A stretch of 64,000 nt of DNA from Microtetraspora malaysiensis (GCF_001528665.1 NZ_BBYJ01000004.1:186001-250000), one strand, 5' to 3'; numbered from the stretch's first letter, positions 1-9,271 are shown. The notes: generated by a model not told the origin, from the letters alone. Numbers and translations: made by a program.

Positions 1-1175
1 CGGACGATCAGGGCGTCGCCCTGGCCGCCGCCTCCGCACAGGCCGGCCGCGCCCACGCCGCCGCCGCGCCGCCTCAGCTCGTGGGCGAGCGTCAGCACGA
101 TCCGCGCGCCCGACGCGCCGATCGGGTGGCCGAGGGCGATGCCGCCGCCGTTGACGTTGACCTTGTCCTGCGGGACGTCGAGCTCCTTGACGGACTGGAG
201 CACGACCTGGGCGAACGCCTCGTTGATCTCGACGAGGTCGAGGTCGTCGGCGGTGATGCCCTCCTTGGCCAGCGCGTGCTTGATCGCGTTGGCGGGCTGG
301 GACTGCAGCGAGTTGTCCGGACCGGCGACGTTGCCGTGCGCGCCGATCTCGGCCAGCCACTCCAGGCCGAGCTCCTCGGCCTTCGCCCGGGACATGACGA
401 CGACCGCGACGGCGCCGTCGGAGATCTGGGAGGCGGAGGCCGCCGTGATGGTGCCGTCCTTGGCGAAGGCGGGCCGCAGCCCGGCGAGCGTCTCGGCCGT
501 GGTGTCGCCGCGGATGCCCTCGTCGGCCGAGAACACGATCGGCTCGCCGCCCTTGCGGCCCGGCAGGGTGACCGGCACGATCTCGTCGTCGAAGACGCCG
601 GTCTTGGTGGCCTTGGCCGCGAGCTGGTGCGAGCGGGCGGAGAACTCGTCCTGCTCCTCGCGGGTGATGCCGAACCTGGCGTTGTGCCGCTCGGTGGACT
701 CTCCCATGGCGAGCTGGTCGAACGCGTCGGTGAGCCCGTCGAGGGCCATGGAGTCGACGACGCCGGCCGGGCCGTACTTGACGCCCTTGCGCAGGCCGGG
801 CAGCAGGTGCGGCGCGTTGGTCATGGACTCCATGCCGCCGGCGACGACGACGTCGAACTCGCCGGCCCGGATGAGCTGGTCGGCCAGCGCGATGGCGTCG
901 AGCCCGGACAGACACACCTTGTTGATCGTCAGCGACGGGACGGTCATGGGGATGCCCGCCCTCACGGCGGCCTGCCGGGACGGGATCTGCCCCGCGCCCG
1001 CCTGGAGCACCTGCCCCATGATCACATACTGCACGTCTGAGGGGGCGACGCCTGCACGCTCAAGCGCCGCCTTGATGGCGACGCCGCCGAGGTCGACGGC
1101 GGACAGGCCGGCGAGCGAACCGAGCAACCGCCCGATGGGCGTACGAGCTCCTGCGACGATCACGGAACCGGACAT
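1..1175 (-). CDS. Acetyl-CoA C-acetyltransferase (thiolase), C-terminal end cut by window
   Basis: Degradative/biosynthetic thiolase that condenses two acetyl-CoA or cleaves acetoacetyl-CoA in the cytoplasm. Translating from the ATG at 1175 gives 391 residues. The acyl-accepting cysteine is C88 in NKVCLSG, the [10 protein letters not shown] histidine motif lies near the C-terminus, and the second cysteine is in [10 protein letters not shown]. The reading frame stays open to base 1, so only a few residues are missing compared with the usual ~393. A GGAGG sits about 9 bases before the ATG. It is divergent from methylmalonyl-CoA epimerase across about 140 bases, which fits joint control of acyl-CoA metabolism. 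Family assignment is secure; the exact physiological substrate is inferred. Confidence 0.95.
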   Translation of the reverse strand, partial: MSGSVIVAGARTPIGRLLGSLAGLSAVDLGGVAIKAALERAGVAPSDVQYVIMGQVLQAGAGQIPSRQAAVRAGIPMTVPSLTINKVCLSGLDAIALADQLIRAGEFDVVVAGGMESMTNAPHLLPGLRKGVKYGPAGVVDSMALDGLTDAFDQLAMGESTERHNARFGITREEQDEFSARSHQLAAKATKTGVFDDEIVPVTLPGRKGGEPIVFSADEGIRGDTTAETLAGLRPAFAKDGTITAASASQISDGAVAVVVMSRAKAEELGLEWLAEIGAHGNVAGPDNSLQSQPANAIKHALAKEGITADDLDLVEINEAFAQVVLQSVKELDVPQDKVNVNGGGIALGHPIGASGARIVLTLAHELRRRGGGVGAAGLCGGGGQGDALIV

Positions 1176-1318
1176 GGGATGGGGCCTCCATCACGGAATC
1201 TGGGCGACGATGTCACGATACCCAGGAGTGTCCGAGTGATCGCCATGGTGGTCGCCCACATCTCCCGGGCCTGGCAAAGTGGCGAGAGCGCGGACCGCAG
1301 ACGCGGAGGAGTGAGGAA

Positions 1319-1741
1319 ATGCTGCTCAGGATCGACCACGTGGGCATCGCCTGCCACAACCTCGAAGAGAAGATCGAGTTCTACGAGACGACCTTCGGGC
1401 TCACCGTCGTGAGCCGAGAGGTGAACGAGGAGCAGGGCGTACGGGAGGCGATGCTGCACGTCGCCGACGCGCCGAGCGGAGCGTCGTACGTGCAGTTGCT
1501 GGAACCGCTCCACCCCGACACCGCCGTCGGCAAGTTCCTGGCGAAGCGCGGCGAGGGCATGCATCACATTGGCTATGGAGTGGCCGATGTCACGCAAGCT
1601 CTACAGGATATCGCCGCAAAGGGCATAAAACTCATCGACGAGCGTCCGCGGCACGGTTCAATGGGCGCCTCAATCGCGTTTCTTCACCCGAAAGACGTGG
1701 GAGGAGTCCTGACGGAGCTGGTCGAGACAGCGCGGCATTGA
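1319..1741 (+). CDS. mce: Methylmalonyl-CoA epimerase
   Basis: Interconverts (2R)- and (2S)-methylmalonyl-CoA, linking propionyl-CoA carboxylation and methylmalonyl-CoA mutase. The 140-residue length is typical of this vicinal-oxygen-chelate protein. Expected metal ligands are visible: H7 in IDHVGIA, Q59 in YVQLLEP, a histidine in GMHHIGY (residues 81-86) and E133 in LTELVE. A strong purine-rich RBS (GGAGGAGTGAGGA) immediately precedes the ATG. It is divergent from the thiolase and followed by a coiled-coil DivIVA-like gene, an order I recall from Streptomyces around scy/filP. The adenosyltransferase at 26.9 kb would supply the B12 cofactor for the mutase partner, which is not in this window. 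Confidence 0.95.
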   Translation: MLLRIDHVGIACHNLEEKIEFYETTFGLTVVSREVNEEQGVREAMLHVADAPSGASYVQLLEPLHPDTAVGKFLAKRGEGMHHIGYGVADVTQALQDIAAKGIKLIDERPRHGSMGASIAFLHPKDVGGVLTELVETARH

Positions 1742-1929
1742 CCCCTCTGAACGCAAGAAAGGTTCACACGTAACAAGTCGCACATAAAGCCTGAGGGGGC
1801 GGCCAACGCGGCAGTACCGGAGTACGCTGGCGTATCACCGGACGAGGACCCGTGATGGACTCCCCCCTCGGCTGTCCGAACCCCCCGTCCGGCCCGTGTA
1901 GCCGTCTCGACAACCCAGGATCGAGCCTC

Positions 1930-3222
1930 ATGCAGTCCGACATCGACGCCCAACTCAACAATTTCTTTGAAGACGCCCCTTCTCGGGAATTCGACGTGGT
2001 GCTCCGCGGCTATGACCGGCACCAGGTCCACGACCACTTGAAGACGCTCGACACAGAACTGCGTCAGGCGCGTGAACAGGTGAGCGGGCTCCAGCGGGAG
2101 CTTTCTGACTCGCAGCGTCAGTTGCAGGAGCAGGAGCGTCCGACCTATTCCGGTCTCGGCGCCCGCATTGAGCAGCTGCTTCGTCTTGCCGAGGAACAGG
2201 CCACCGAGCTCGTCCAGGCCGCCAGGTCGGAGGCCAACGAGATCAAGGCGCAGGCCAAGGTGGACGCCGCCGACATGCGCGCCGCCGCCGAGAACGAGGC
2301 CGCCGAGAAGCGCGCCCTCGCCGCCCGCGAGGCCGAGGACATGCGCAGCACGGCCGAGCGCGACGCCGAGGAGATCCGCGCGACCGCCAAGCGCGAGGCC
2401 GACGAGCTGACCTCGACCACTGAGCGCGAGGTCGCGAAGGTCCGGGCCACCGCCGACCACGAGGTCGCGGAGAAGCGGGCGGACGCCGAGCGGGAGATCG
2501 CCAAGCTCCGCACCACCACCGAGCGCGAGGTCGCCCAGCTCCGGGCCTCCACCAAGCGCGAGCGCGACGAGGTGCTCACCACCGCCAAGCGCCAGGCCGA
2601 CGAGATGCGCGCCCAGGCGCAGCGCGTCCTTGAGGAGTCCGAGGCCAAGCGGGCCCAGGAGGAGGCGGAGTTCGAGATCCAGCTCGCCTCCCGGCGCGAG
2701 GAGGCCGAGCGGCAGGAGGCCGAGCGCCACGCCACCGCCCAGGCCAACACGCAGAAGCTCGTCGCCGAGGCGGAGCAGCGCGCCGCGACGGCCGAGCAGC
2801 GGGCCAGCAAGGCCACCCAGCAGGCCGAGCAGACCCGGCGCGAGGCCGACTCGCACGCCAAGCAGCTCCTCGCCAACGCGCGGAAGAACGCCGACCAGCT
2901 CGTGGCCGACTCCAAGGCCAGCGCCGAGTCGATCGTGACCGACGCCAAGAACGAGGCCGAGCGCACCCGCACCTCCATGCAGCGCCAGGTCGACGAGCTG
3001 ACCCGCCAGCGCGACAGCATCACCAGCCACCTCGCCCAGCTTCGGCAGCTCCTCGGCGGCGCCCCGCTGCCGGGCATGGACGCCGAGCCGGCGCCGGTCG
3101 CGGCCGCCCCGGCCAAGCCCGCGCTGTCCGCCGCGCCGAGCGCGGACAAGCCGGTCTCGGTCGCCAAGCCCGTCGAGAGCAACGGCAAGGCCGACGACGA
3201 CGCCGAGTGGTGGCAGGAGTAA
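1930..3222 (+). CDS. DivIVA-domain / FilP-like coiled-coil cytoskeletal protein
   Basis: A 430-residue protein dominated by a long Ala/Glu/Arg coiled coil. Residues 1-45 carry a DivIVA-type motif (FDVVLRGYDRHQVHDHL). A charged heptad-like coil with recurring AEREA/ATAEREV blocks runs from about residue 75 to 360. An Ala/Pro-rich linker leads to the acidic tail DDDAEWWQE. ATG 1930 was chosen over an in-frame ATG at 1852 because the extra 26 residues are Pro/Ser/Cys-rich and unlike the family. Proteins of this class (FilP, Scy, often annotated cellulose-binding protein) organise polar growth in filamentous actinobacteria. Its place next to mce supports that homology. Only one such gene is here, not a scy-filP pair. 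Confidence 0.85.
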   Translation: MQSDIDAQLNNFFEDAPSREFDVVLRGYDRHQVHDHLKTLDTELRQAREQVSGLQRELSDSQRQLQEQERPTYSGLGARIEQLLRLAEEQATELVQAARSEANEIKAQAKVDAADMRAAAENEAAEKRALAAREAEDMRSTAERDAEEIRATAKREADELTSTTEREVAKVRATADHEVAEKRADAEREIAKLRTTTEREVAQLRASTKRERDEVLTTAKRQADEMRAQAQRVLEESEAKRAQEEAEFEIQLASRREEAERQEAERHATAQANTQKLVAEAEQRAATAEQRASKATQQAEQTRREADSHAKQLLANARKNADQLVADSKASAESIVTDAKNEAERTRTSMQRQVDELTRQRDSITSHLAQLRQLLGGAPLPGMDAEPAPVAAAPAKPALSAAPSADKPVSVAKPVESNGKADDDAEWWQE

Positions 3223-3269
3223 CAACCGGCGCTAACGGGGCAGTCGACGGCTATGACGACACCATGAGC

Positions 3270-3300
3270 AGGGCCCGGCGGATCACCTCCGCCGGGCCCT
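3270..3300. terminator. Bidirectional stem-loop between convergent genes
   Basis: A perfect 13-bp inverted repeat: AGGGCCCGGCGGA (3270-3282), 5-base loop, and its complement at 3288-3300. It lies 48 bases after the coiled-coil gene and touches the stop codon of the convergent regulator (3299-3301). There is no U-tract, as is common in high-GC actinobacteria. The role is inferred from position and stem strength. Confidence 0.8.
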
Positions 3301-4282
3301 AGATCCAGCCGCGGCGGGCGGCCTGGACGCCCGCCTGGAAACGGCCGGTGGCGCCGAGGCGGCCGAGCAGCGAGGCGATCCGGCGCCGCAGCGTCCGCTC
3401 GGAGATGCCGAGGTGCCGCAGGATCGCCTCGTCCTTCATCCCCACCCCGAGCAGCTCCAGGATCTGCCGGTCCACCGCGTCCAGAGCCGGCACGGACGGG
3501 GCCCCCGCCAGGGGCGCCGCCTCGCGCCACAGCGTCTCGAACAGGGCGACGAGGGCGTCCGTGAGAGCGCTGTGCCGTACGACGACGGAGGTGAAGTGGA
3601 CGCCCTCCTCGTTGCCGGTGAGCGGCAGCAGGGCGGTCACACCGTCGACCAGGACCAGCTTGATCGGCAGGTTGGCGTGGACCCGCGACTGCTCGCCCAG
3701 GCTCATCATCTGCCGGATCTCGTCGAGCTTGGCGGGCAGATCCAGCACGGCGGAGGAGTAGATCGCGCGACAGCGCACGCCGCGCGCCAGCGCCGCCTCC
3801 TCGGCGCTGATCGACGTCCCCGAGGAGGCGGCGTACGGCGGGGCGTCCAGCGCGAGCACCTCCTTGGACGCGCCGGCCAGCAGCTCCCCCACCCGGCGGC
3901 TCGCGGCGGCGCTGCCCTCGACCACCTCGATCACCCGTTCCGGGTCGGCGCGCAGCAGCCCCTCCTGGAAGTCGGCGGCCAGCTCGTCGGCCACCAGACT
4001 GAGCCGGTCGAGCTCGGCGCGGCGGCGGCGGATCGCCCCGCCGAGGCCGATCCTCGGGTCGGCCGCGCGCAGGCCGCGCCGTTCGGCCGACTCCAACAGG
4101 CCGAGCTCCATGAGCCGGTCCACCGAGGCGCGGACCGCGTCAGGCGATGCCTCCAGCCGCCGCGCGCACTCCTCGACGGAGCAGCGGGGGTCACGGAGCA
4201 GCAGGCGGTAGATCCGTTCTTCGAGGATGTCCAGGCCGATGGCGTCCCACAACGTGGCACCTCCGTGGCATGTTCCGGTCAT
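3299..4282 (-). CDS. TrmB-like/LuxR-type transcriptional regulator
   Basis: A DNA-binding regulator of about 327 residues with two helix-turn-helix parts. The N-terminal winged helix (IYRLLLRDPRCSVEECARRL...) resembles TrmB-type domains. The C-terminal LuxR/GerE-like HTH (DRQILELLGVGMKDEAILRHLGIS...RTLRRRIASLLGRLG) lies in the last 65 residues. The middle resembles the TrmB/phospholipase D-like ligand region of actinobacterial regulators. I chose ATG 4282 (MTGTCHGG...); an in-frame start at 4345 adds 21 atypical residues. No sensor or obvious target gene is adjacent, so the regulon is unknown. Confidence 0.75.
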   Translation of the reverse strand: MTGTCHGGATLWDAIGLDILEERIYRLLLRDPRCSVEECARRLEASPDAVRASVDRLMELGLLESAERRGLRAADPRIGLGGAIRRRRAELDRLSLVADELAADFQEGLLRADPERVIEVVEGSAAASRRVGELLAGASKEVLALDAPPYAASSGTSISAEEAALARGVRCRAIYSSAVLDLPAKLDEIRQMMSLGEQSRVHANLPIKLVLVDGVTALLPLTGNEEGVHFTSVVVRHSALTDALVALFETLWREAAPLAGAPSVPALDAVDRQILELLGVGMKDEAILRHLGISERTLRRRIASLLGRLGATGRFQAGVQAARRGWI

Positions 4283-4353
4283 TGGCCGGATCAGGTCACA
4301 TGTTTGTATCACAATCGTGGTGTCGCACTGCAAAGGTAGCGGCATGGAGCCAA

Positions 4354-4373
4354 CGCGGAGTATTGCCTCCGCG
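4354..4373. promoter_or_regulatory. Inverted repeat upstream of the TrmB/LuxR-type regulator
   Basis: CGCGGAG-N6-CTCCGCG, 7-bp perfect arms, lies about 72 bases upstream of the regulator start (4282). It could be an operator or a small hairpin. The rest of 4283-4617 holds no recognisable gene. Confidence 0.35.
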
Positions 4374-4617
4374 AGCTCCTTGAGGGAGGAAAGCAGAGGG
4401 AGGGGACGCAGGCCTGGACGGTGACCCCGTCGGCCGCGTCCGCCCCTCGCTCATCGCCACACCGGCGCTCCAGACCCGCCGCCGTCCGGCGCCCCCGCTT
4501 CGCTCAACGGGCTTGCCCCGCATGCCCTCAACCGGGATGTGCGGTCCGGCCGGAAACGTGCTCGCGGCTCCAGCGCTTCTCCCGGCCGGGCTCTCCCACC
4601 GACGACCGCGTCGTCAT

Positions 4618-5202
4618 TCACAGCAGGACCAGGATGCCGACGCCCAGCAGGAGGTCGAGTATCGCGCACCATTCCGCCATGGACCGAGAGACGATCCGAT
4701 TCGCGCGCAAGTGGAAGATGTCCCAGATCCCGTGCGCGATCAGAGCGGCGGCCATCACGGCGCTCCCCAGCGCCCAACCGGCGTGCACGGCGGCCAGTAC
4801 GACGGCGCCGAAGACCAGCATGGCCGGCGCCTGTAGTGCGCAGAGCCCCGGCCTGCGTAGCTGCCCCCGGACCAGGCCGATCACGGCGATGACGAGCGCG
4901 GCGGGGCCCAGCACAACGGCGTAGCCGACGCCCAGCACCTGGCTGACCACCGCCACGACGGTCAGCCCGAGCACTGTCAACCAGGCGGAACGAGGCCGGT
5001 CCAGAACCGCTGTCGTCAGATAGGCGAGCGCGGCGACGAACACGAAGACGCCGGCTGCTCGCCCATCGTCGACATGGAAGAGGAACGCGCAGGCGATTCC
5101 CAGCCATGTCGGCCACCGGCGCACCAGCGCCCTCACGATGCGGGGCAGCGGAGCCGACCGGCGTACAGCGGGCCTGCGGTCATCAAGCATCGGGTGCGTC
5201 AT
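4618..5202 (-). CDS. Small polytopic membrane protein, unknown function
   Basis: 194 residues with about six hydrophobic segments (for example WLGIACAFLFHV, GVFVFVAALAYLTTAVL, AWLTVLGLTVVAVVSQVLG, AMLVFGAVVLAAVHAGWALG, LDLLLGVGILVLL) after a basic N-terminus. A conserved-looking AHGIWDIFHLRAN stretch sits before the last helix. It is divergent from the GlxA-type regulator with about 100 bases between starts, so it may be its target. I do not recognise a family. Confidence 0.65.
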   Translation of the reverse strand: MTHPMLDDRRPAVRRSAPLPRIVRALVRRWPTWLGIACAFLFHVDDGRAAGVFVFVAALAYLTTAVLDRPRSAWLTVLGLTVVAVVSQVLGVGYAVVLGPAALVIAVIGLVRGQLRRPGLCALQAPAMLVFGAVVLAAVHAGWALGSAVMAAALIAHGIWDIFHLRANRIVSRSMAEWCAILDLLLGVGILVLL

Positions 5203-5266
5203 GGCCCCGAGCCTGTCCGGCCAGCCACTTCCCTGCCGAGCGCCCGTGGAAAGTATGTCCGAAAAC

Positions 5267-5296
5267 TTGGGATGCCTACCCGATCAGACCTACCAT
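5267..5296 (+). promoter_or_regulatory. Candidate promoter for leaderless GlxA-type regulator
   Basis: TTGGGA (5267-5272), an 18-base spacer and TACCAT (5291-5296) match a vegetative actinobacterial promoter loosely. Transcription starting seven bases after the -10 falls on the ATG at 5303, which has no RBS, so the mRNA is probably leaderless. Inference only. Confidence 0.4.
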
Positions 5297-5302
5297 CCAG
5301 AG

Positions 5303-6271
5303 ATGGCAGAGCGGCGGGTTGTCGTGGTCGGTTATGAGGGCGCCGAATTGCTCGACATCGCCTGCATCACGACCAGCCTGGAGATGGCCAACCGGGTCGG
5401 CTCGGTGCGCCCGCCGTACCGGATTTCGGTGGTCAGCCCGGGTGGGCGGCCGATCGCGCGCCAGTCGGGGCTGACCCTGCACAGCCAGGGCTCGCTGCAG
5501 CGGACCATCGGCCCGATCGACACGTTGATCGTGTCCGGCGGATGGGGCCACACGCGCGCCGCCGAGGACCCGGTGATCGTCGGCAACGTACGCCGGCTGG
5601 CGCGGGAGAGCCGCCGGGTGGCCTCCGTGTGTACGGGGGCGAGCGTGCTCGCCGCGGCGGGACTGCTCGACGGCAAGCGGGCGACCACTCACTGGCAGTT
5701 CGCCCGGCAGCTCGCCGCCCACCACCCCGCCGTCACCGTGGACGCCGATCCGATCTACATTCGGGACGGTGCGATCTCCACCGCCGCCGGCGTGACCAGC
5801 GCCCTCGACCTGATGACCGCGTTCATTGAGGAGGACCACGGAGCGGGGCCGGCCCGGCAGGTGGCCCGGGCCCTGGTGACCTACCTCCAGCGGCCGGGCA
5901 ACCAAGCCCAGATCAGCATGTTCACCGCAGCGTCACCCGCCGAGCACGACGTGGTCAGGCGAGTCGTCGGGCACGTGACCGCGAACCTCGACGCGGACCT
6001 CACCACCGCCACGCTCGCCTCGATCGCCGGCGTCAGCGTGCGGCACCTCACCCGGCTCTTCCTCACCCACCTCGGCCAGTCACCCGGCCGCTTCGTCCGC
6101 CTGGCCCGGACCGAGGCGGCCGCCCACCTGCTGGCCACGACCGCCCTACCTGTCGCCCGCGTGGCGGCCCGGTGCGGGTTCGGCACGGCCGAGGCGCTCC
6201 GCCAGGCGTTCGTCAGCCGGTACGGAACGACCCCCTCGCGGCACCGCGCCGCCAACGCGACCCACGGCTGA
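5303..6271 (+). CDS. GlxA family AraC-type transcriptional regulator (DJ-1/PfpI + HTH)
   Basis: A two-domain regulator of 322 residues. Residues 4-175 form a DJ-1/PfpI-like class I glutamine-amidotransferase fold, with the nucleophile-elbow-like motif SVCTGASVLAAAGLLDG and the downstream histidine in ATTHW. The C-terminal ~110 residues are an AraC/XylS double HTH (LASIAGVSVRHLTRLFLTHLG..., VARVAARCGFGTAEALRQAF...). The family usually senses small nitrogenous or sulfur compounds, or represses/activates neighbouring genes. Start 5303 is preferred because the reading frame upstream does not resemble the family. The divergent membrane protein gene is the nearest candidate target. Confidence 0.9.
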   Translation: MAERRVVVVGYEGAELLDIACITTSLEMANRVGSVRPPYRISVVSPGGRPIARQSGLTLHSQGSLQRTIGPIDTLIVSGGWGHTRAAEDPVIVGNVRRLARESRRVASVCTGASVLAAAGLLDGKRATTHWQFARQLAAHHPAVTVDADPIYIRDGAISTAAGVTSALDLMTAFIEEDHGAGPARQVARALVTYLQRPGNQAQISMFTAASPAEHDVVRRVVGHVTANLDADLTTATLASIAGVSVRHLTRLFLTHLGQSPGRFVRLARTEAAAHLLATTALPVARVAARCGFGTAEALRQAFVSRYGTTPSRHRAANATHG

Positions 6272-6428
6272 GACGCCGCTTCCGCGAGGGCACCGAACCG
6301 GCCGACTCCCACGTCGGCCTCCGCTCTCCCCACCCGGTGTCGCGGGGATCCGCGGCCTCCTCCAGCAGGGCCAGGGCGCCTGGAACCGCGGAGCGTGCTT
6401 CACACCGTGCCCTTCGCCATGCCCGGGT

Positions 6429-7199
6429 TCAGGGCAGGGAGCGGACGAAGTCGGCGACGGCGTGGTTGAACGCCTCGGGATTCTCCATCGCGGACAGATG
6501 GCCCGCCTCGGGGATGACGGCGAGCCTGCCGTCGGGCACGGCCTCGGCCATCGCCTCCGCGTCGGCCCGCGGGGACAGCTCGTCCTCGTCGCCCACGATG
6601 ACCAGCGCGGGCGCCGTCAGGGCGCGGAGCGTGTCGAAGGAGTCCGGGCGGGCCGCCATGGCGCGCTGCGCCCACGCCACGGCCGGAGGCGGCGCGGACT
6701 GGACGAGGCCGCGTACCCGGCCGGACACCATGGGCCTGCGCCGCGCGGTCGTGGCGCCGAGCTGCGGCGGCAGGACCTCGTCCACGAGGATGGCCGGACC
6801 GTCCCGGAGGACCGCCGCGGCGATCCGCTCGCGGTTCTCCCTCGCGGGTGCGGGATCGGCCGCCGCCTTGGTGTCGGCGAGGATCACGCCGAGCAGGCGG
6901 TCGGCGTGGCGACGGCAGAAGGCCATCGTGACGTACCCGCCCATGGACTGGCCGCCGACCACGGCGCGCTCGATCCCCTCGCGGTCGAGGAGCCGCGCCA
7001 CGTCGTCGGCCATGACGTCGAGCGAGGGCGCGTCGTCTCCGAGGGGTGAGCCGCCGAAGCCGCGCAGGTCTGGAGTGATCACCGTGCAGGCGCGCGCCAG
7101 CCCCTCACGCTGCGCCTGCCACATCGCCGAGGAGAACGGGAAGGCGTGGAGCAGGACCACGGGCGTCCCGGAACCGGCTGATCGCGAGTAGAGCCGCAT
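6429..7199 (-). CDS. Alpha/beta-fold hydrolase
   Basis: A 256-residue cytoplasmic alpha/beta hydrolase. Visible triad elements are the nucleophile serine in GGQSMGGY, an acid in VIVGDEDELSP and the histidine in EAGHLSAMENPE, with an HAFPFSS oxyanion-hole region near the N-terminus. The pattern resembles 3-oxoadipate enol-lactonase/BPHL-like hydrolases, but the substrate cannot be read. Start ATG 7199 was chosen because residues upstream in frame are not family-like. It is last in a minus-strand run with the SDR (72-base gap), a second hydrolase and a zinc-ribbon gene, suggesting an operon. Confidence 0.85.
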   Translation of the reverse strand: MRLYSRSAGSGTPVVLLHAFPFSSAMWQAQREGLARACTVITPDLRGFGGSPLGDDAPSLDVMADDVARLLDREGIERAVVGGQSMGGYVTMAFCRRHADRLLGVILADTKAAADPAPARENRERIAAAVLRDGPAILVDEVLPPQLGATTARRRPMVSGRVRGLVQSAPPPAVAWAQRAMAARPDSFDTLRALTAPALVIVGDEDELSPRADAEAMAEAVPDGRLAVIPEAGHLSAMENPEAFNHAVADFVRSLP

Positions 7200-7270
7200 C
7201 TGGCCAACGTAACCCGCGATCGCCGTCCATGGCCTGCCGGCCCACGCTGTCACGTCGAGTGCGCGAGCGG

Positions 7271-8032
7271 TCAGGACAACGCGGTCTGGCCGCCGTCGAC
7301 GAAGAGCACCTGGCCGGTCATGTACGCGGACGCCGGGCTGGCGAGGAACAGCGCGGGCTGGGCCATCTCCTCGGCGGTCCCCCAGCGGCCCATCGGGACG
7401 CCGCTGATGGTGGCCTTGCTCGCGTTCTCGTCCTCCCACAGGTTGCGGTTGAGCTCGGTCGCCGTCCAGCCCGGGCACAACGCGTTCACCCGTACGCCCC
7501 GGGACGCCCATTCGACCGCGAGGGTCTTGGTGAGAGCGACCAGCCCCGCCTTCGCCGCCCCGTACGGCGCGAGGAAGGGGGCGCCCTTGGCGGCGACGGA
7601 GGCGACGTTGATGACGGACCCGCCGCCGCGCTCCAGCAGGTGCGGGGCGAACGCGTGCAGGACGGCCATCGCCGAGTCCAGGTTGAGCCGCATGGTCTTG
7701 TCCCAGCCGGTCAGCCGCAGGTCCTTGAACTCGGCGAGGAAGCTCGACCCTCCGGCGTTGTTGACGACGACGTCCACGTGGCCGAGCGCCTCGATCGCGG
7801 CCTGGACGGCGCCCGCCACGGCGTCGCGGTCGGTCACGTCGCAGGGGATCACGTGGGCCGCGCGCCCGTGGTCCTCGATCTCCTTGGCCACCTGGGCGAG
7901 GCTCTCGGCGGATCGGGAGACGAGCGCGACGTCCGCGCCCGCCTCGGCGAGCGTGAGGGCGATGGCCCTGCCGATGCCGCGGGACGCCCCTGTGACGAAC
8001 GCCTTCTTGCCCGAGAGATCGAACGCCTGCAC
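7271..8032 (-). CDS. SDR family oxidoreductase
   Basis: A 253-residue classical short-chain dehydrogenase/reductase. The Rossmann motif TGASRGIG is at the N-terminus and the NNAG motif is in the centre. The catalytic Ser lies in NVASVAAKG, with Tyr and Lys in PYGAAKAG. The family C-terminal signature is MTGQVLFVDGG. GTG 8032 was chosen because TGGAGGCACC directly precedes it; an ATG eight codons upstream is possible. It may act on hydroxyacyl or alcohol substrates, and neighbours suggest acyl metabolism, but the substrate is unassigned. It sits between two alpha/beta hydrolases on the same strand. Confidence 0.9.
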   Translation of the reverse strand: MQAFDLSGKKAFVTGASRGIGRAIALTLAEAGADVALVSRSAESLAQVAKEIEDHGRAAHVIPCDVTDRDAVAGAVQAAIEALGHVDVVVNNAGGSSFLAEFKDLRLTGWDKTMRLNLDSAMAVLHAFAPHLLERGGGSVINVASVAAKGAPFLAPYGAAKAGLVALTKTLAVEWASRGVRVNALCPGWTATELNRNLWEDENASKATISGVPMGRWGTAEEMAQPALFLASPASAYMTGQVLFVDGGQTALS

Positions 8033-8114
8033 GGTGCCTCCACTGGAACAGAACATAGCTCTACTGTTCCTGTTTATACCGCTTCGGCACCCACGATGGC
8101 ATCCGGCCCGGATG

Positions 8115-8825
8115 TCAGACCTGGGTGGGCAGGGGGCCCGCGGCCGGATTCACCCGCTTGACGATCTCGTCGAGCACGATCCGCACGTACGGCTCGCCCA
8201 CCCACAGGTGCTTGGCGCCCTCGACGCCGACCACCTCGACCTGCGGCACCCGGGCGAACCGCGTACGCGCCTCGTCGGGCCGCAGATAGTCGTCGTGTTC
8301 CGGCACCAGCGCGACCAGGGGCCGGCCGAACTCCGCCCAGGCGTCCAGGTCGGCGTCCGTCGCGCGGTGGAGCGGCGGCGAGAGCAGGATCGCGCCCTCG
8401 ACGAGCGGGTCCCGGCCCCACTTCAGCGCCAGCTCGGTGCCGAACGACCATCCGACGAGCCACGGGCGGGGCAGGTCGTGGAACTCGGCGTACTCCAGGG
8501 CCGCCGCCACGTCGAACCGCTCGTCCTGACCATGGCCGAAGGCGCCCTCGGACGTCCCCCGGTCCGAGGTGGTGCCCCGGGTGTTGAAGCGCAGCACCGC
8601 GAGGTCGGCCAGCGCGGGCAGCCGGTACGACGCCTTGCGCAGCACGTGGCTGTCCATCATGCCGCCGTGGGTCGGCAGCGGATGCAGGCAGACCATTGTG
8701 GCCGCGGGGGGCCGGTCCTCGGGCAGCGCGATCTCACCGACCAGCGTCAGCCCGTCGGCCGTGTGCAGCTCGATGTCCTCCCGCCGCGCGGGCAGCACCG
8801 TCGACGCCCGGATCTCCGCCACCAT
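8115..8825 (-). CDS. Alpha/beta hydrolase (dienelactone-hydrolase/YcjY-like)
   Basis: 236 residues. CLHPLPTHGGMMDSHVL and LAVLRFNTRGT place it with the alpha/beta hydrolases that carry an HPHP-type oxyanion motif and a GFSFG-like elbow (here VGWSFGTELAL). Other triad parts are the acid in PEHDDYLRPDE and the histidine in VEGAKHLWVGE. An AGGAGG seven bases upstream fixes ATG 8825. It is co-directional with the zinc-ribbon gene upstream (62-base gap) and the SDR downstream. Specific substrate unknown. Confidence 0.85.
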   Translation of the reverse strand: MVAEIRASTVLPARREDIELHTADGLTLVGEIALPEDRPPAATMVCLHPLPTHGGMMDSHVLRKASYRLPALADLAVLRFNTRGTTSDRGTSEGAFGHGQDERFDVAAALEYAEFHDLPRPWLVGWSFGTELALKWGRDPLVEGAILLSPPLHRATDADLDAWAEFGRPLVALVPEHDDYLRPDEARTRFARVPQVEVVGVEGAKHLWVGEPYVRIVLDEIVKRVNPAAGPLPTQV

Positions 8826-8887
8826 CGCCAAACCTCCTGCACAGTTCCTCTGAAGAGCTGGTGAAAACCCGCCGATGGCCGCGGCCG

Positions 8888-9271
8888 TCAGTAGCGGGTG
8901 CGGCCGGGGCCGCGCTTGACCCGGTTGCGCCAGCAGGCGGTGTGCCAGTGGCGCCGCTCGTTCTCGCCGCCGGTCCAGTTGGGCCAGGAGACGAGGTGCG
9001 CGAGTCCGATCCTGATCTCCTGGTCGCAACCGGGGCAGCGGTAGATCTTGTCCGCCGCCCCGCCGACGATGCGCCGCACCTGCCACTCGCCGTCGGGCCA
9101 TTCCTCGACCTGGCCGATGCCGAACCGCCCGGCGAAGCCCAGGCCCTCGTCGTCGGCCCCGTCTCCTCCGCGTCCGCCGTTCCCGGGACGCCGTGAGCGG
9201 CGCGAGGAGCCGTCAGAACGGCGGGCGCGGCGCGGGCTCACCGGGCCTCCTCGCGGACGCGCGCGGCCCAC
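8888..9271 (-). CDS. Conserved actinobacterial zinc-ribbon protein
   Basis: 127 residues. The first ~50 are Arg/Gly/Ser/Pro-rich and disordered. The C-terminal half has a single putative zinc site, CPGC in IYRCPGCDQEIRIG plus HWHTAC in RRHWHTACWRNRVKRG. The C-terminal tail is basic. The arrangement suggests a nucleic-acid-associated zinc ribbon. I recall similar actinobacterial proteins annotated ATP/GTP-binding without evidence. The start is uncertain because the N-terminal part is low complexity. Confidence 0.7.
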   Translation of the reverse strand: MGRARPRGGPVSPRRARRSDGSSRRSRRPGNGGRGGDGADDEGLGFAGRFGIGQVEEWPDGEWQVRRIVGGAADKIYRCPGCDQEIRIGLAHLVSWPNWTGGENERRHWHTACWRNRVKRGPGRTRY

